DNA of 64,000 nt from Shewanella oncorhynchi (GTDB lineage: Bacteria > Pseudomonadota > Gammaproteobacteria > Enterobacterales > Shewanellaceae): the NCBI RefSeq assembly GCF_012584455.1, contig NZ_JABAEB010000014.1, positions 1 through 64,000 of the forward strand. The letters are read 5' to 3'. Made by a program: the position numbers and the translations under genes. Positions within the stretch are counted from its first letter, which is position 1. Each line of letters begins with the position of its first letter. Of the stretch, positions 51,683 to 61,435 are shown piece by piece. The notes under the pieces are model-generated. The model was not told where the DNA came from, made no database searches, and worked only from the letters and a program-made list of their open reading frames with translations.

Positions 51683-53224
51683 CTAGTGCTGATGACCGCT
51701 GCTTAAACGCATTAAACTGCCCTTGAGGCTGGCTTCGGAGTCGAGTAAAAATTGCCCTGAGATCACCACGCGCTCGCCCTCGGTTAAGCCCGAGACAATC
51801 TCAGCTTTACCCTGACTCATCATGCCGACGGTCACGACTTTAGCGGCAAAACTATTGTCGTCTTGTTTGACTATCACGCGATTCTCTTTACCCGTTTGGA
51901 TTAAGGCTTCCTGTGGGATTACTAGCGTGTCTTTATTGGGGCCGCCAAAAAGCGAGACCTTGGCGAGGGTTTTAGGTCTAAGGGAAACATGGGTGTTATT
52001 GAGCACAACACGCACTCGCAAGCTACGCGTGACAGGATCAAGTTCCGGATAGATATAATCTATAGTGCCTTTTATCCCGCTTAAGTTCATGGCGGGCACA
52101 GCCACTTCAGCCTGTTGGCCTTTGACTATCCAGCTTTGTTCATTTTCAAACACATCGGCTATGACCCATACCTTAGAGAGATCGACTAACGACATCACTT
52201 CGGTGGATGGCTCAATATACATACCATCGCGGATAGACAGTGTTTCGACTACACCATCCTGTTGTGCATAAAAGGGTACCCGATATTGGGTTTGGCGCGA
52301 GTCGGCTAATTGCTTGATTTGTTGCTCGGTAAATCCTAAAAATGACAGTCTTAAGCCTGCTCTACGAACAAGATCCTGATATCTCTGATTGCCTGCTGTT
52401 TTGGCGGTATCTAAGGCGAGTAAATAATCATCCTGAGCATTGACTAAATCGGGTGAATAGATTTCATAGAGTAGCTGCCCTTTTTTGACTGTGTCTCCCA
52501 TGGACTTTACCATCAGTTTTTCAACCCAACCCGTTACTCGAGCATGGATATGCGTTATTTGGCTTTCATCGTAATCCACTTGTCCAACGGTTTCGACAAA
52601 TTTCCACAGTGTGTCGCGTTCAACCTTGGCGACTTTGAGTGCCAGCGCTTGCTGCATACTGCCGGAAACATTGATATTGATTTCTTGGGTATTGCCACCC
52701 GTTTCGACTTTTTCTAAGTTCATGCCGCAGATAGGGCAAGTGCCGGGCACATCGCTGATGATGTGAGCATGCATAGGGCAAACGTACTTGATTGTTGTCA
52801 CGTGGTTTTGAGCTTTGACTAAACTGTCGGCCTTAGGTGTTGGGGTATCGAATACCTGGCTCGAAGCTTTCGCTGCCAAGGTTTGCCCATGCTCAGAGGC
52901 TTGGTGATCTGCGGCTTGATGCTGCGCATGCTCGGCCGCGGGGTTCGCGGCATCTTGTTTCTCAACTAAAAACATATTGCACTTAGGGCAGCGACCAGGC
53001 TCATGGCTGAGCACTTCGGGATGCATAGGGCAAGTGTAGGTTTTTACTTGATTTAACGGATTATTCTTAGGCACTGTTGCAGAATTTACTGCAGCTTCGG
53101 TCGCCACGGGCTCTTGTGTGCTCGCCAGTTGGGCATGGCTCAACCAAGGCGTACCTAAGAGTAAGCTACTCAAGATCAGTACTGTTTTAGGGGTCTGCTT
53201 TTTTACGGTTTTAAATGAATTCAT
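51683..53224 (-). CDS. cusB: CusB-type membrane-fusion protein with two metal-binding domains
   Basis: 513 residues from ATG 53224 (GGAG nine bases upstream). Signal peptide, then two short heavy-metal-binding (YHS-like) domains: YTCPMHPEVLSHEPGRCPKC and YVCPMHAHIISDVPGTCPIC. Then the adaptor body: barrel-sandwich DESQITHIHARVTGWVEKLM and beta-barrel VIPQEALIQTGKENRVIVK. Links CusA to an outer-membrane channel. Two metal domains instead of one may pick up copper before transfer. Confidence 0.93.
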   Translation of the reverse strand: MNSFKTVKKQTPKTVLILSSLLLGTPWLSHAQLASTQEPVATEAAVNSATVPKNNPLNQVKTYTCPMHPEVLSHEPGRCPKCNMFLVEKQDAANPAAEHAQHQAADHQASEHGQTLAAKASSQVFDTPTPKADSLVKAQNHVTTIKYVCPMHAHIISDVPGTCPICGMNLEKVETGGNTQEININVSGSMQQALALKVAKVERDTLWKFVETVGQVDYDESQITHIHARVTGWVEKLMVKSMGDTVKKGQLLYEIYSPDLVNAQDDYLLALDTAKTAGNQRYQDLVRRAGLRLSFLGFTEQQIKQLADSRQTQYRVPFYAQQDGVVETLSIRDGMYIEPSTEVMSLVDLSKVWVIADVFENEQSWIVKGQQAEVAVPAMNLSGIKGTIDYIYPELDPVTRSLRVRVVLNNTHVSLRPKTLAKVSLFGGPNKDTLVIPQEALIQTGKENRVIVKQDDNSFAAKVVTVGMMSQGKAEIVSGLTEGERVVISGQFLLDSEASLKGSLMRLSSGHQH

Positions 53225-53245
53225 ATGCCTCATCTCCAGCCTAAC

Positions 53246-53506
53246 TTAGTGGTGTTTGTGGGCGTTTTTTGCCGCACCTTCAGCTGGTTTTGCTTCTACT
53301 GCCTTTGGCTCTAAGTTCATACCACATTGAGGGCAAGTATCCTCTTTGCTGCCAGTCACTTCAGGGTGCATAGGGCAAACATGGGTATGGGCTTGTTCCT
53401 GTGGATTGGCATTGTCGTGTTGATGTGCGTGCGGCGCTGCCGTCGCAAACACGCTTGTGCTGGTCAGCAAGAATGCGATTAAGGCGAGATTAGTTAGTGT
53501 TTTCAT
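53246..53506 (-). CDS. Small periplasmic metal-binding protein
   Basis: 86 residues from ATG 53506 (GGAG nine bases upstream; GTG 53515 is too close). Signal peptide MKTLTNLALIAFLLTSTSVF-A-TA. One metal domain HVCPMHPEVTGSKEDTCPQC-GMNLEP between His-rich ends (HAHQHD, HKHH). Probably binds copper or silver in the periplasm and passes it to CusB, in the role of CusF, though it is not CusF-like in sequence. Confidence 0.85.
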   Translation of the reverse strand: MKTLTNLALIAFLLTSTSVFATAAPHAHQHDNANPQEQAHTHVCPMHPEVTGSKEDTCPQCGMNLEPKAVEAKPAEGAAKNAHKHH

Positions 53507-53783
53507 ATTATTCACTCCATCGGATTAACGGCCGAATACGAGCGCATAAACGTCAGTGAGCACAGTGGATCAAAGCGGTTCGCTTCGATAGACGGATGGA
53601 TGCCACAATTTGGCATTCGGCTCAGTAATCAACGTTTTGCTAGACTCTGGTGCACGATTTAATGATAAGGCACCACAATAAACGGCTAAATAGGGCGTTA
53701 GCTTAGGGCTAACAGCATTGTCGTTTTAGCTTGGTCGTTTGGCTTTTTTAAGGGTTGATTTGCCCAATAAGCACAAAGTAGGG

Positions 53784-54221
53784 CTAGGCTATCGGTGGTT
53801 TAAAGGCCGAAGACAAAGAGATAGAGTGGAAATGAGGCATAGGAGTGGCCATTGCAGTATCGCTCATGCTCACACTTGGCCAGAGGTGTGGGCTGAATAG
53901 AGTGCCAGCGACTGAAATCGTCAAACAATGACCACAATCATTTGAACATGATGTGGTGCCATCACAGCAATGCTGTTTCGCGCCGGGAAGCATTTTATCG
54001 TTGCAGCAATCCGCGTTGGCCATTGAATGTGAGTCAGAACTGTTCTCCGTGTCCATCTGCATCATTGTAGCGTGGTGCATTTGGGAGGAAACCTCATGAT
54101 TCATCGCACTCATATCCATAGTGTGTGGCACCATGGCGTGACCATTAGACACGACACTTTGCCCGACGAGTGCGAGTAGAGTGAATATGACTAAAAAATA
54201 ACGACCGAGTGTGTGATGCAT
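53784..54221 (-). CDS. CopL-like Cys/His/Met-rich metal-responsive protein
   Basis: 145 residues from ATG 54221 (GGAAG five bases upstream). Signal peptide (FLVIFTLLALVGQSVVSNGHA). The centre is dense in metal-binding residues: MDMSAMNHEVSSQMHHATMM and CCNDKMLPGAKQHCCDGTTS, CSNDCGHCL. CopL/DUF2946-type proteins precede copper resistance operons and are needed for copper-induced expression. First gene of the cus cluster, 277 bp before the next. Confidence 0.72.
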   Translation of the reverse strand: MHHTLGRYFLVIFTLLALVGQSVVSNGHAMVPHTMDMSAMNHEVSSQMHHATMMQMDTENSSDSHSMANADCCNDKMLPGAKQHCCDGTTSCSNDCGHCLTISVAGTLFSPHLWPSVSMSDTAMATPMPHFHSISLSSAFKPPIA

Positions 54222-54257
54222 AAGTCTTCCAAATGATGAACGGCTCGATTCTAGCAT

Positions 54258-54800
54258 AGCGATGTTTAGCTGTAATGATTTAACTCACACTTCAGTTAAT
54301 GCCTCAATTTAAATATCTAATTAATCTAAATTAGCAAATAGAATTTTTGACTCGCAGTTTTGTCTTCAACGGGCTTATCATGAATATGACTGCGTATTCT
54401 AAGAGACTCAAATTGATCGTAGAAAGTTTCATTTCGAACAGTATTATTCGGCTTACCTGCGTTTTACCATTTATTTCTGCTTCACTCTCAAGGTGCAATA
54501 AACATTGGCACGATCACATTTCTGTTTTCTAGAAAATAAATTTCTAGTTCTAGATTATCAAGGGGGAGCCTAACTATAAAAAATCGGTAACTTGCGATTA
54601 TCGGGTGATTGCATTAGCTTTAGTTAAAGTGCATCACAGTTCAGCTAGCGGTTTTTACCAAATGACGTCCAAATAGTTAGAGCTAAGTCTCATTTTGCGC
54701 TTTTAAGGTTAATTTAATCAGCAAATTTCGGCTTAAAATCAAATTTCTAATAAATGAAAGAGCATAAACTAGTCTTATAAAAACTAATTTTGACAATTTT
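54258..54800. other. 540-bp region between cus cluster and cymA
   Basis: No convincing gene. AT-rich. Must contain divergent promoters for the CopL-like gene and cymA. Confidence 0.55.
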
Positions 54801-54812
54801 GGAGATAGAGTG

Positions 54813-55376
54813 ATGAACTGGCGTGCACTATTTAAACCTAGCGCGAAATATTCAATCCTGGCGCTACTGGTCGTCGGTATTGTAGTGGGTGTTGTGGGAT
54901 ACTTTACCACTCAACAAACATTACACGCGACCAGTACAGATGAGTTCTGTATGTCTTGCCATAGCAATCATTCGCTGAAGGATGAAGTGTTGGCTTCTGC
55001 CCATGGCGGCGGCAAAGCAGGGATTACGGTTCAGTGTCAAGACTGTCACTTACCCCATGGTCCAGTCGATTATTTGATCAAAAAAATCATCGTATCTAAA
55101 GATTTATATGGTTTCATGACAATTGATGGCTTTAACACTCAAGCTTGGTTAGATGAAAATCGTAAAGAACAAGCGGATAAAGCGCTGAATTATTTCCGTG
55201 CGAACGATTCTGCTAACTGTCAGCATTGCCACACTCGTATTTACGAGAATCAGCCAGAAACTATGAGTAAAATGGCTGTAAGAATGCACTCAAATAACTT
55301 CAAGAAAGAACCAGACGCGAGAAAGACCTGTGTTGACTGCCATAAAGGCGTAGCACACCCATATCCAAAAGGATAA
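54813..55376 (+). CDS. cymA: CymA, inner-membrane tetraheme quinol dehydrogenase
   Basis: 187 residues from ATG 54813, the CymA length; GGAG is 8 bases upstream. One N-terminal membrane anchor (SILALLVVGIVVGVVGYFTT). Four CxxCH heme sites: CMSCH, CQDCH, CQHCH, CVDCH. NapC/NirT family. CymA oxidises menaquinol and feeds periplasmic reductases (fumarate, nitrate, DMSO, Fe(III)/Mn(IV) systems, and urocanate via UrdA). Single gene with own terminator. Confidence 0.97.
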   Translation: MNWRALFKPSAKYSILALLVVGIVVGVVGYFTTQQTLHATSTDEFCMSCHSNHSLKDEVLASAHGGGKAGITVQCQDCHLPHGPVDYLIKKIIVSKDLYGFMTIDGFNTQAWLDENRKEQADKALNYFRANDSANCQHCHTRIYENQPETMSKMAVRMHSNNFKKEPDARKTCVDCHKGVAHPYPKG

Positions 55377-55411
55377 GGTTTAGCTATTCAGTTTCTTAAT
55401 TGATAGCCATT

Positions 55412-55438
55412 AAAAAGCCCTCTATTGAGGGCTTTTTG
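55412..55438 (+). terminator. Terminator after cymA
   Basis: AAAAAGCCCTC and GAGGGCTTTTT pair around a 5-nt loop. It also serves the convergent minus-strand gene. Confidence 0.92.
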
Positions 55439-55460
55439 CTGTCTGTGTCTGAGTGTTCGG

Positions 55461-55745
55461 TTAATTCGCTTGAGCCATCACCCGTTGCCGATAAGCTAAC
55501 AGGCTGAAAATTCCGAAGATAAACACTTGTAGATAATCTTGTTGCGTTAATGGTAGCAAGGTCTTAAACAGCATGTGGAAAATCGCGACTTGGAAGCAAT
55601 GCATCATGCAGGTAATGGCAAACAGGATATTTAAAGTAATCGCCACATTGCCTTCAAAGGGGATGACTAAGTTGTAGGCCATCATCAACCATGCAATCAG
55701 AGTGATGACTTTACCTAAGTTAATCAATAAGGGCATGGTTTTCAT
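55461..55745 (-). CDS. DUF1145-like small inner-membrane protein
   Basis: About 94 residues (start at 55745 or 55736; both overlap the rsmD end). Three membrane segments: LINLGKVITLIAWLMMAY, AITLNILFAITCMMHCFQVA, YLQVFIFGIFSLLAYRQRVM. Like E. coli YhhL, which also sits next to rsmD. Function unknown. Confidence 0.85.
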   Translation of the reverse strand: MKTMPLLINLGKVITLIAWLMMAYNLVIPFEGNVAITLNILFAITCMMHCFQVAIFHMLFKTLLPLTQQDYLQVFIFGIFSLLAYRQRVMAQAN

Positions 55746-56388
55746 CTTCGATGGGCTCAACAGTGGTTTCTGAGTGATATTGATATAAACGGTAGCTCAC
55801 TTGCCCTGCATTCTTTTCTTTTAAGGCGTGCCAGCGAGAAGGGATAGCAAGTTGCGGCAATTCAGACTCGATTTCGACATAAATCAGCGCACCATCATTG
55901 AGCCAACCTTGAGTATCTAGCAGTTGAATCGTCTTTTCTGCCAATCCCTTACGAAAGGGTGGATCGATAAACACCACATCGAAACCTTGCTCGCAGCCCC
56001 TTTGCAGTACCACTAACGTATCAGCATTGAGCACTTCGGCCTTACCGCATTTAAGGGTTTGTAGATTTTCTTTTAATTGCATGGCTGCGCCTCGTTGCAA
56101 CTCGATAATTTTGGCGAAACTGGCATAGCGGGACAAGGCTTCGAGAGCTAAAGCGCCGCTACCGCCAAAACAGTCGAGTACACGTGCATTGACTAAATCA
56201 TTCGCAAGCCAGTTAAAGAGTGTTTCGCGAACCCTGTCTGTCGTTGGGCGTAAACCTTCGAGATCTTGGATAGGTAGACGACGCGAGCGCCATTGGCCTG
56301 CGATGATCCGCACTTGTCCACTGCCGGGTTTATTTTTGGCTGTTTGACCCTTGGTCACATTATTTTTGACCGTTCGATGATTAACCAA
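55720..56388 (-). CDS. rsmD: RsmD, 16S rRNA m2G966 methyltransferase
   Basis: 222 residues. Conserved: VRIIAGQWRSRRLPIQDLEG, RPTTDRVRETLFNWL, LDCFGGSGALALEALSRYA (SAM binding), VVFIDPPFRKGLAE (DPPF catalytic). Methylates the N2 of G966 in 16S rRNA. Divergent from ftsY, as in E. coli. Confidence 0.97.
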   Translation of the reverse strand: MVNHRTVKNNVTKGQTAKNKPGSGQVRIIAGQWRSRRLPIQDLEGLRPTTDRVRETLFNWLANDLVNARVLDCFGGSGALALEALSRYASFAKIIELQRGAAMQLKENLQTLKCGKAEVLNADTLVVLQRGCEQGFDVVFIDPPFRKGLAEKTIQLLDTQGWLNDGALIYVEIESELPQLAIPSRWHALKEKNAGQVSYRLYQYHSETTVEPIEDENHALID

Positions 56389-56601
56389 AGTGCCCCCGTG
56401 ATTTTGCCTGAAGAAAGAAAGTGGTAGACTGTGCCACCTTAATAAAGGCCGCTATTTTATATCAAAGTCTCACTAAAAGGTGAGAAGGCTAACTGAGCTT
56501 AGCTAATTGCCGACTTTTTGGGCGTAATTGCCGAGGCAATCTGGTATAACATCAGGGTCTTATTCAAAATTCAATACTGAAGTAGAGCGCTGGAATCACA
56601 C

Positions 56602-58212
56602 ATGGCAAAGAAAGGTTTTTTCTCTTGGTTTCGTAAAGATAAGTCACAAGATGAGGTCGTCGCTGAAACGCCAGTTGTTACTCCAACACAAGATAGTGAT
56701 GCAGCACAGCGTGTCGCGCAGGAACAAGTAGAGACACAAGGGGTCATCGAGGCCGAAGCTCATGCTGAAAAACAGGCAGCAGAACAGTTAGCGGCCGAAC
56801 AAACACAGGCAAAAGCCGAAGCCGAGCAATTCGCCCTTGAGCATGCCCGAATCGAATCGTTGCATTTTGCTAATCAGCAAGCTGAAGCGACACGTTTGGC
56901 TGCAGAACAACTTAGTGCACAAAAGCATGCTGCAGAGAAGTTAGCCGAAGCACAGTTAGAAGCAGAGCAACGCATCGCAGAACAATTGGCAGCACAGCAG
57001 TTAGCGGTTGAGCAAGCCGCCGCAGAGCAATTAGCTCAAGCAGAGGCGGCGCGTGTAGTTGCCGCTCAGCTAGAAGCAGAATTACTCGCAGCGGAACAAG
57101 CTGAACTTGCCCGTTTGGCCGCCGAACAGCATGCTGCTGAAGCCTTAGCGGCAGAACAACTTGCTGGCGAAGCACTAGCACGTGAGCAAGCAGAGGCTTT
57201 AGTTCAGCAACAAGCTGAAACTGAGCAAACTGTTACAGCAGTTGCTGAATTACAACCTGAGCCTCAGGCGAGACCCGTTAAGGAAGGCCTCTTTGCTCGC
57301 CTGAAACGTGGCTTAATGCGTACCAGCGAGAATATCGGCAGTGGTTTTATCGGCCTATTTCGCGGCAAGAAAATCGATGATGATCTGTTTGAAGAACTCG
57401 AAGAGCAATTATTAATCGCCGACGTTGGTGTTGAAACCACTACGCGATTAATCAAGAATTTGACAGAGCATGCCTCACGTAAGCAGCTTAAAGATGCCGA
57501 AGCTTTATATGAATTGCTGCGGGATGAGTTGCAAAAAACACTCGATCCTGTCGCTATCCCGTTAGTGCCAGACAATGCTAATGGCCCATTTGTTATCTTA
57601 ATGGTTGGCGTTAATGGCGTGGGTAAAACCACCACTATTGGTAAATTGGCCAAGCAATATCAGAGCCAAGGTAAGTCAGTGATGTTAGCCGCGGGTGATA
57701 CCTTCCGTGCTGCAGCGGTTGAGCAGCTACAGGTTTGGGGTCAACGTAATGATATTACAGTGATTGCCCAGCATACAGGTGCCGATAGTGCCTCTGTGTT
57801 GTTCGATGCTTTGCAAGCGGCCAAGGCGCGTAAAGTGGATGTATTGATTGCCGACACTGCTGGTCGTTTACAGAATAAAGCGCACTTGATGGAAGAATTG
57901 AAGAAAGTCGTGCGAGTGATGAAGAAACTCGACCCAGATACGCCACATGAGGTCATGCTGACATTAGATGCGAGCACGGGGCAAAACGCGATTAGCCAAG
58001 CACAATTATTCCAGGAAGCCGTAGGTGTAACGGGTATTACCATCAGTAAGTTAGATGGAACGGCTAAGGGCGGCGTGGTATTTGCGATTGCTGATAAGTT
58101 TAATATTCCGATCCGTTACATAGGTGTGGGTGAGCAAATTGATGATTTGCGTACCTTCAATTCGAAAGAATTTATCGATGCCTTGTTCACTCAAGAAAAA
58201 GCGGATAGCTAA
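56602..58212 (+). CDS. ftsY: FtsY, signal recognition particle receptor
   Basis: 536 residues. The N-terminal A domain (~1-215) is a long Ala/Glu/Gln-rich helix with EQLAAEQ-type repeats. NG domain (~225-530) with GVNGVGKTTTIGKLA (P-loop), GDTFRAAAVEQL, DTAGRLQNKAHLMEEL, TKLDGTAKGG-type SKLDGTAKGGVVFAI. Receives SRP-ribosome complexes at the inner membrane. First gene of ftsYEX; ftsE starts 4 bp after the stop. Confidence 0.98.
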   Translation: MAKKGFFSWFRKDKSQDEVVAETPVVTPTQDSDAAQRVAQEQVETQGVIEAEAHAEKQAAEQLAAEQTQAKAEAEQFALEHARIESLHFANQQAEATRLAAEQLSAQKHAAEKLAEAQLEAEQRIAEQLAAQQLAVEQAAAEQLAQAEAARVVAAQLEAELLAAEQAELARLAAEQHAAEALAAEQLAGEALAREQAEALVQQQAETEQTVTAVAELQPEPQARPVKEGLFARLKRGLMRTSENIGSGFIGLFRGKKIDDDLFEELEEQLLIADVGVETTTRLIKNLTEHASRKQLKDAEALYELLRDELQKTLDPVAIPLVPDNANGPFVILMVGVNGVGKTTTIGKLAKQYQSQGKSVMLAAGDTFRAAAVEQLQVWGQRNDITVIAQHTGADSASVLFDALQAAKARKVDVLIADTAGRLQNKAHLMEELKKVVRVMKKLDPDTPHEVMLTLDASTGQNAISQAQLFQEAVGVTGITISKLDGTAKGGVVFAIADKFNIPIRYIGVGEQIDDLRTFNSKEFIDALFTQEKADS

Positions 58213-58215
58213 TTT

Positions 58216-58932
58216 ATGATTGATTTTCAGCAGGTCAGTAAGATTTATCCAGGCGGCCAAATGGCGCTGGAGGATGTGAATTTTCATCTACAGCAAGGTG
58301 AAATGGCATTTTTAACCGGCCACTCGGGGGCGGGTAAAAGTACGCTGCTGAAATTAATCACGGTAATCGAGCGGGCAACAACGGGGCGCGTCGCGATTAA
58401 CGGTCACGATATCGCCAAAGTCAGCCCTAAACATGTGCCTTATTTGCGCCGCAATATCGGGATGATTTTCCAGAACCATCACCTATTGATGGACCGAAGT
58501 GTGTTCGACAATGTGGCTTTACCGCTAGTGATTGAGGGATTCTCACACGGTGAAATCCGTAAGCGTGTTGCGGGTGCGCTCGATATGGTGGGTTTATATG
58601 GCAAGGAGCGGCATAACCCAATTATGTTGTCCGGCGGCGAACAGCAACGTGTTGGCATTGCCCGTGCGATTGTGAATAAACCACCTTTACTGCTCGCCGA
58701 TGAGCCGACGGGTAACTTAGATCCTAAATTATCTATGGATATTTTGCGTCTGTTTGAAACCTTTAATGATGCTGGAACCAGCGTATTAATTGCCACCCAT
58801 GATTTAGGTCTTATCGCACGAATGAAATATCGCACTTTTACCCTCAAACAGGGCCGTATGTTAGGTGCACAAGAGTTGCATCCTAATGTGCACACTCGCA
58901 GTGCACCGACGAATAGAGGTGAAGGGCAATGA
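58216..58932 (+). CDS. ftsE: FtsE, cell-division ABC ATPase
   Basis: 238 residues. Walker A TGHSGAGKSTLLKLI, signature LSGGEQQRVGIARAI, Walker B LLLADEPTGNLDP. With FtsX it controls septal peptidoglycan hydrolases. Overlaps ftsX by 4 bp (ATGA). Confidence 0.98.
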   Translation: MIDFQQVSKIYPGGQMALEDVNFHLQQGEMAFLTGHSGAGKSTLLKLITVIERATTGRVAINGHDIAKVSPKHVPYLRRNIGMIFQNHHLLMDRSVFDNVALPLVIEGFSHGEIRKRVAGALDMVGLYGKERHNPIMLSGGEQQRVGIARAIVNKPPLLLADEPTGNLDPKLSMDILRLFETFNDAGTSVLIATHDLGLIARMKYRTFTLKQGRMLGAQELHPNVHTRSAPTNRGEGQ

Positions 58933-59894
58933 GCGATAGCGCAAAATTAACTCGCAGCAAGCTGCCTCTGTCTGGTCGGATTGTGATGTTTTTTATTCGC
59001 CATGCGCAGCAAGCAATGGCGAGCATGGGAGAGCTCTGGCGCAACCCAATATCCTCTGTGATGACCATGGCTGTCTTAGGGGTGAGCCTAAGTTTGCCTG
59101 CAGCATTGCAAGTGTTAGTTAAAAATGCCGAGACCATTACCAGTTCCTGGAACAGCGCGGCAGAGATCTCCTTGTTTATCGACGATAATCGTAGTGAACA
59201 AACGATTCAGAGCCTGCTGACGCGCATTCGGACATATCCCGAAGTGGATAAAGTGCAATACATAGATAAAAATCAAGCGCTAGAAGAATTCCAACGCTTA
59301 TCTGGGTTTGGTGAGGCCTTGGCCTATTTAGATAAAAATCCTTTGCCCGCGGTCATTACCGTTACGCCTACGCCGCGTTACTCAACACCAGTGGGCGCCC
59401 GTGAACTCTTAACTAAACTAGAGCGCGAGCCTGAGATTAGCTTTGGCCGCTTAGATATTGAATGGTTAGAACGGTTACAGGCGGTAGTGCGTCTACTCGA
59501 ACGTACTGTGATGGCGATTGCTGCGTTACTTGTTCTGGCTGTGGTCTTAGTGATAGGTAATACGATTCGCTTGGCAATTATAAATCGGCGCAGCGAAATT
59601 GAAGTGATGAAGCTAGTCGGAGCAACTGAAGCCTTTATCCAGCGCCCATTTCTCTACACAGGGATTTGGTACGGGGTTATTGGCGGCATATTGGCTTGGC
59701 TTATCATCAACTTATTAGTGTGGTATCTCGATTCCGCCCTTGCCGAACTTTTAGGCTTGTATGGCAGTCAGCTTGAAATGAAATCACTCACTTTTATTGA
59801 ACTGCTGCAATTGGTTGGACTTGCCTCATTTTTAGGTTGGTTAGGTTCGTATTTGTCTGTACGCCAGCATTTACGGTCGATTGAACCTTCATAA
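58929..59894 (+). CDS. ftsX: FtsX, cell-division ABC permease-like protein
   Basis: 321 residues. Four membrane segments: ~45-65, ~190-215, ~245-265, ~290-310. Periplasmic domain between the first two (PEVDKVQYIDKNQALEEFQR). VVLVIGNTIRLAIINRRSEI-EVMKLVGAT is the typical FtsX coupling segment. Partners FtsE. Confidence 0.97.
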   Translation: MSDSAKLTRSKLPLSGRIVMFFIRHAQQAMASMGELWRNPISSVMTMAVLGVSLSLPAALQVLVKNAETITSSWNSAAEISLFIDDNRSEQTIQSLLTRIRTYPEVDKVQYIDKNQALEEFQRLSGFGEALAYLDKNPLPAVITVTPTPRYSTPVGARELLTKLEREPEISFGRLDIEWLERLQAVVRLLERTVMAIAALLVLAVVLVIGNTIRLAIINRRSEIEVMKLVGATEAFIQRPFLYTGIWYGVIGGILAWLIINLLVWYLDSALAELLGLYGSQLEMKSLTFIELLQLVGLASFLGWLGSYLSVRQHLRSIEPS

Positions 59895-60009
59895 TAATCA
59901 GTCGATTAAACTAAAAAAAGTGACGAAAAAAATGCTGAGTAATGAACTTTTGTTCACTTGCAATGTCTACTTCAGCGAGGTAAAAAGGGTATCTGCAAAT
60001 GAGCTGAGG

Positions 60010-60038
60010 TTGACATACTCTGTCAATTAGCCGATAGT
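60010..60038 (+). promoter_or_regulatory. Candidate sigma-70 promoter of rpoH
   Basis: TTGACA at 60010-60015, 17-bp spacer, GATAGT at 60033-60038, with the start codon ~80 bp downstream. Confidence 0.45.
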
Positions 60039-60119
60039 TCGTGAGCTTATTCTTAGGGTATTTTGTTGTTGAACTTAAGAATGCACTCGTTAAGTAGTCT
60101 GATAAATGTAGGAGAGCGA

Positions 60120-60977
60120 ATGACCTTTCAAACGCAATCAATGGCACTGACAGTCCCACAGGGCGCCAGTAGTCTAGAAGCTTATATCCATTCAGTGACT
60201 AGCATCAGCATGCTGGACGCTGAGGCTGAGTATGAGTTGGCCAAGCGTTTACAGGAAACTGGTGATCTACAAGCTGCGAAGCAACTGATTATGTCGCACT
60301 TACGTTTTGTAGTGCACGTTGCAAAGGGCTATTCAGGCTATGGTTTGCCACAGGCTGACCTGATCCAAGAAGGCAACATAGGCTTGATGAAAGCGGTTAA
60401 ACGCTTCGATCCCGATGTTGGCGTGCGTCTAGTGTCTTTTGCTGTGCACTGGATCAAAGCTGAAATTCATGAATATGTGCTGAAAAACTGGCGCATTGTT
60501 AAAGTCGCGACCACTAAAGCACAACGTAAGTTGTTCTTTAATATCCGTAAAGCGAAAAAACGCTTAGGTTGGTTCAGCGATGCAGAAGTCACTATGGTGG
60601 CTGAAAATTTAGGTGTATCTAAGGCCGATGTGACCGAAATGGAATCACGTATGGCTGCGCAAGATCCGGCATTTGATTTAACCAATGATCAAGACGAGGA
60701 GCATGATTTTGCCCCCGTCCATTATTTGGAAGATCATTCATCGGATTTAGCGGAAAATATTGAAAACGACAACTGGGAATCCAATGCTCAAGGTCGTTTA
60801 TTATCGGCCATCAAAACCTTAGATGAACGTAGCCAGCATATTCTGCGCGCCCGTTGGTTAGATGACGATAAAACCACACTGCAAGAACTTGCAGAGACTT
60901 ATCAAGTGTCGGCCGAACGTATTCGCCAACTTGAGAAAAATGCCATGAACAAGCTAAAAGCTTGCATGGAAGCCTAA
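60120..60977 (+). CDS. rpoH: RpoH, heat-shock sigma factor sigma-32
   Basis: 285 residues from ATG 60120 behind AGGAGAG; a start at 60063 has no family match. Region 2: LRFVVHVAKGYSGYGLPQAD and NIGLMKAVKRFDPDVGVRLV; RpoH box region NWRIVKVATTKAQRKLFFN; region 4: LQELAETYQVSAERIRQLEK. Directs RNA polymerase to heat-shock genes. Follows ftsX as in E. coli. The 5' region of rpoH mRNA often folds as a thermosensor; I could not fold it here. Confidence 0.98.
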   Translation: MTFQTQSMALTVPQGASSLEAYIHSVTSISMLDAEAEYELAKRLQETGDLQAAKQLIMSHLRFVVHVAKGYSGYGLPQADLIQEGNIGLMKAVKRFDPDVGVRLVSFAVHWIKAEIHEYVLKNWRIVKVATTKAQRKLFFNIRKAKKRLGWFSDAEVTMVAENLGVSKADVTEMESRMAAQDPAFDLTNDQDEEHDFAPVHYLEDHSSDLAENIENDNWESNAQGRLLSAIKTLDERSQHILRARWLDDDKTTLQELAETYQVSAERIRQLEKNAMNKLKACMEA

Positions 60978-61011
60978 GTCACATCACGTGTAAAATGATT
61001 GTAACTTAACC

Positions 61012-61042
61012 ATAAAAAAACCTGCTGCGGCAGGTTTTTTTA
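61012..61042 (+). terminator. Terminator after rpoH
   Basis: AAAAAAACCTGC and GCAGGTTTTTTT pair around a short loop. Confidence 0.93.
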
Positions 61043-61435
61043 TGGGAGAAAGAATGGATTTAATCGCGCTATTTAAAGTGAATTTCGCTATAGCTATAAA
61101 GCTCAATCGTATTGAAACGTACGCGACTATGGCTGATTTCACCACGAGACATCGGATTTATCCTACATTTAGAGCTGTTATAAATAGTTAATATATCGCT
61201 AACTTTTGAGCCTCAATTCGAAAGTTATTTTCGATGCTTATTATCGAACGGTTTGTTCCTCCGCATTTTGAGTATCGCCTTAAGCAAAGTTGATATGGAT
61301 ATTGAGCACGGAAGATTTGGTCGGGTAGCGATGGATTATGTACCAAGGAAAGCATTTAAGTTAGAAGGGATACCCGCCAATTTACGATAGATACTCATTA
61401 TGCGTTTTTTTTAATGCTTACAAAGGTGGGAAGTT
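61043..61435. other. 390-bp region before the fimbrial cluster
   Basis: No supported gene. A short open frame ending at TAG 61389 (from ATG 61294: MDIEHGRFGRVAMDYVPRKA...) could be a 31-residue peptide or a gene remnant but lacks a ribosome binding site. Confidence 0.4.

Noticed and set aside
58479..58895. Minus-strand 138-codon frame in ftsE
   Set aside because: Shadow of the ABC ATPase motifs on the other strand.
61294..61389. Possible 31-residue peptide MDIEHGRFGRVAMDYVPRKA...
   Set aside because: No ribosome binding site or homologue recognised; kept only as a note in the intergenic entry.
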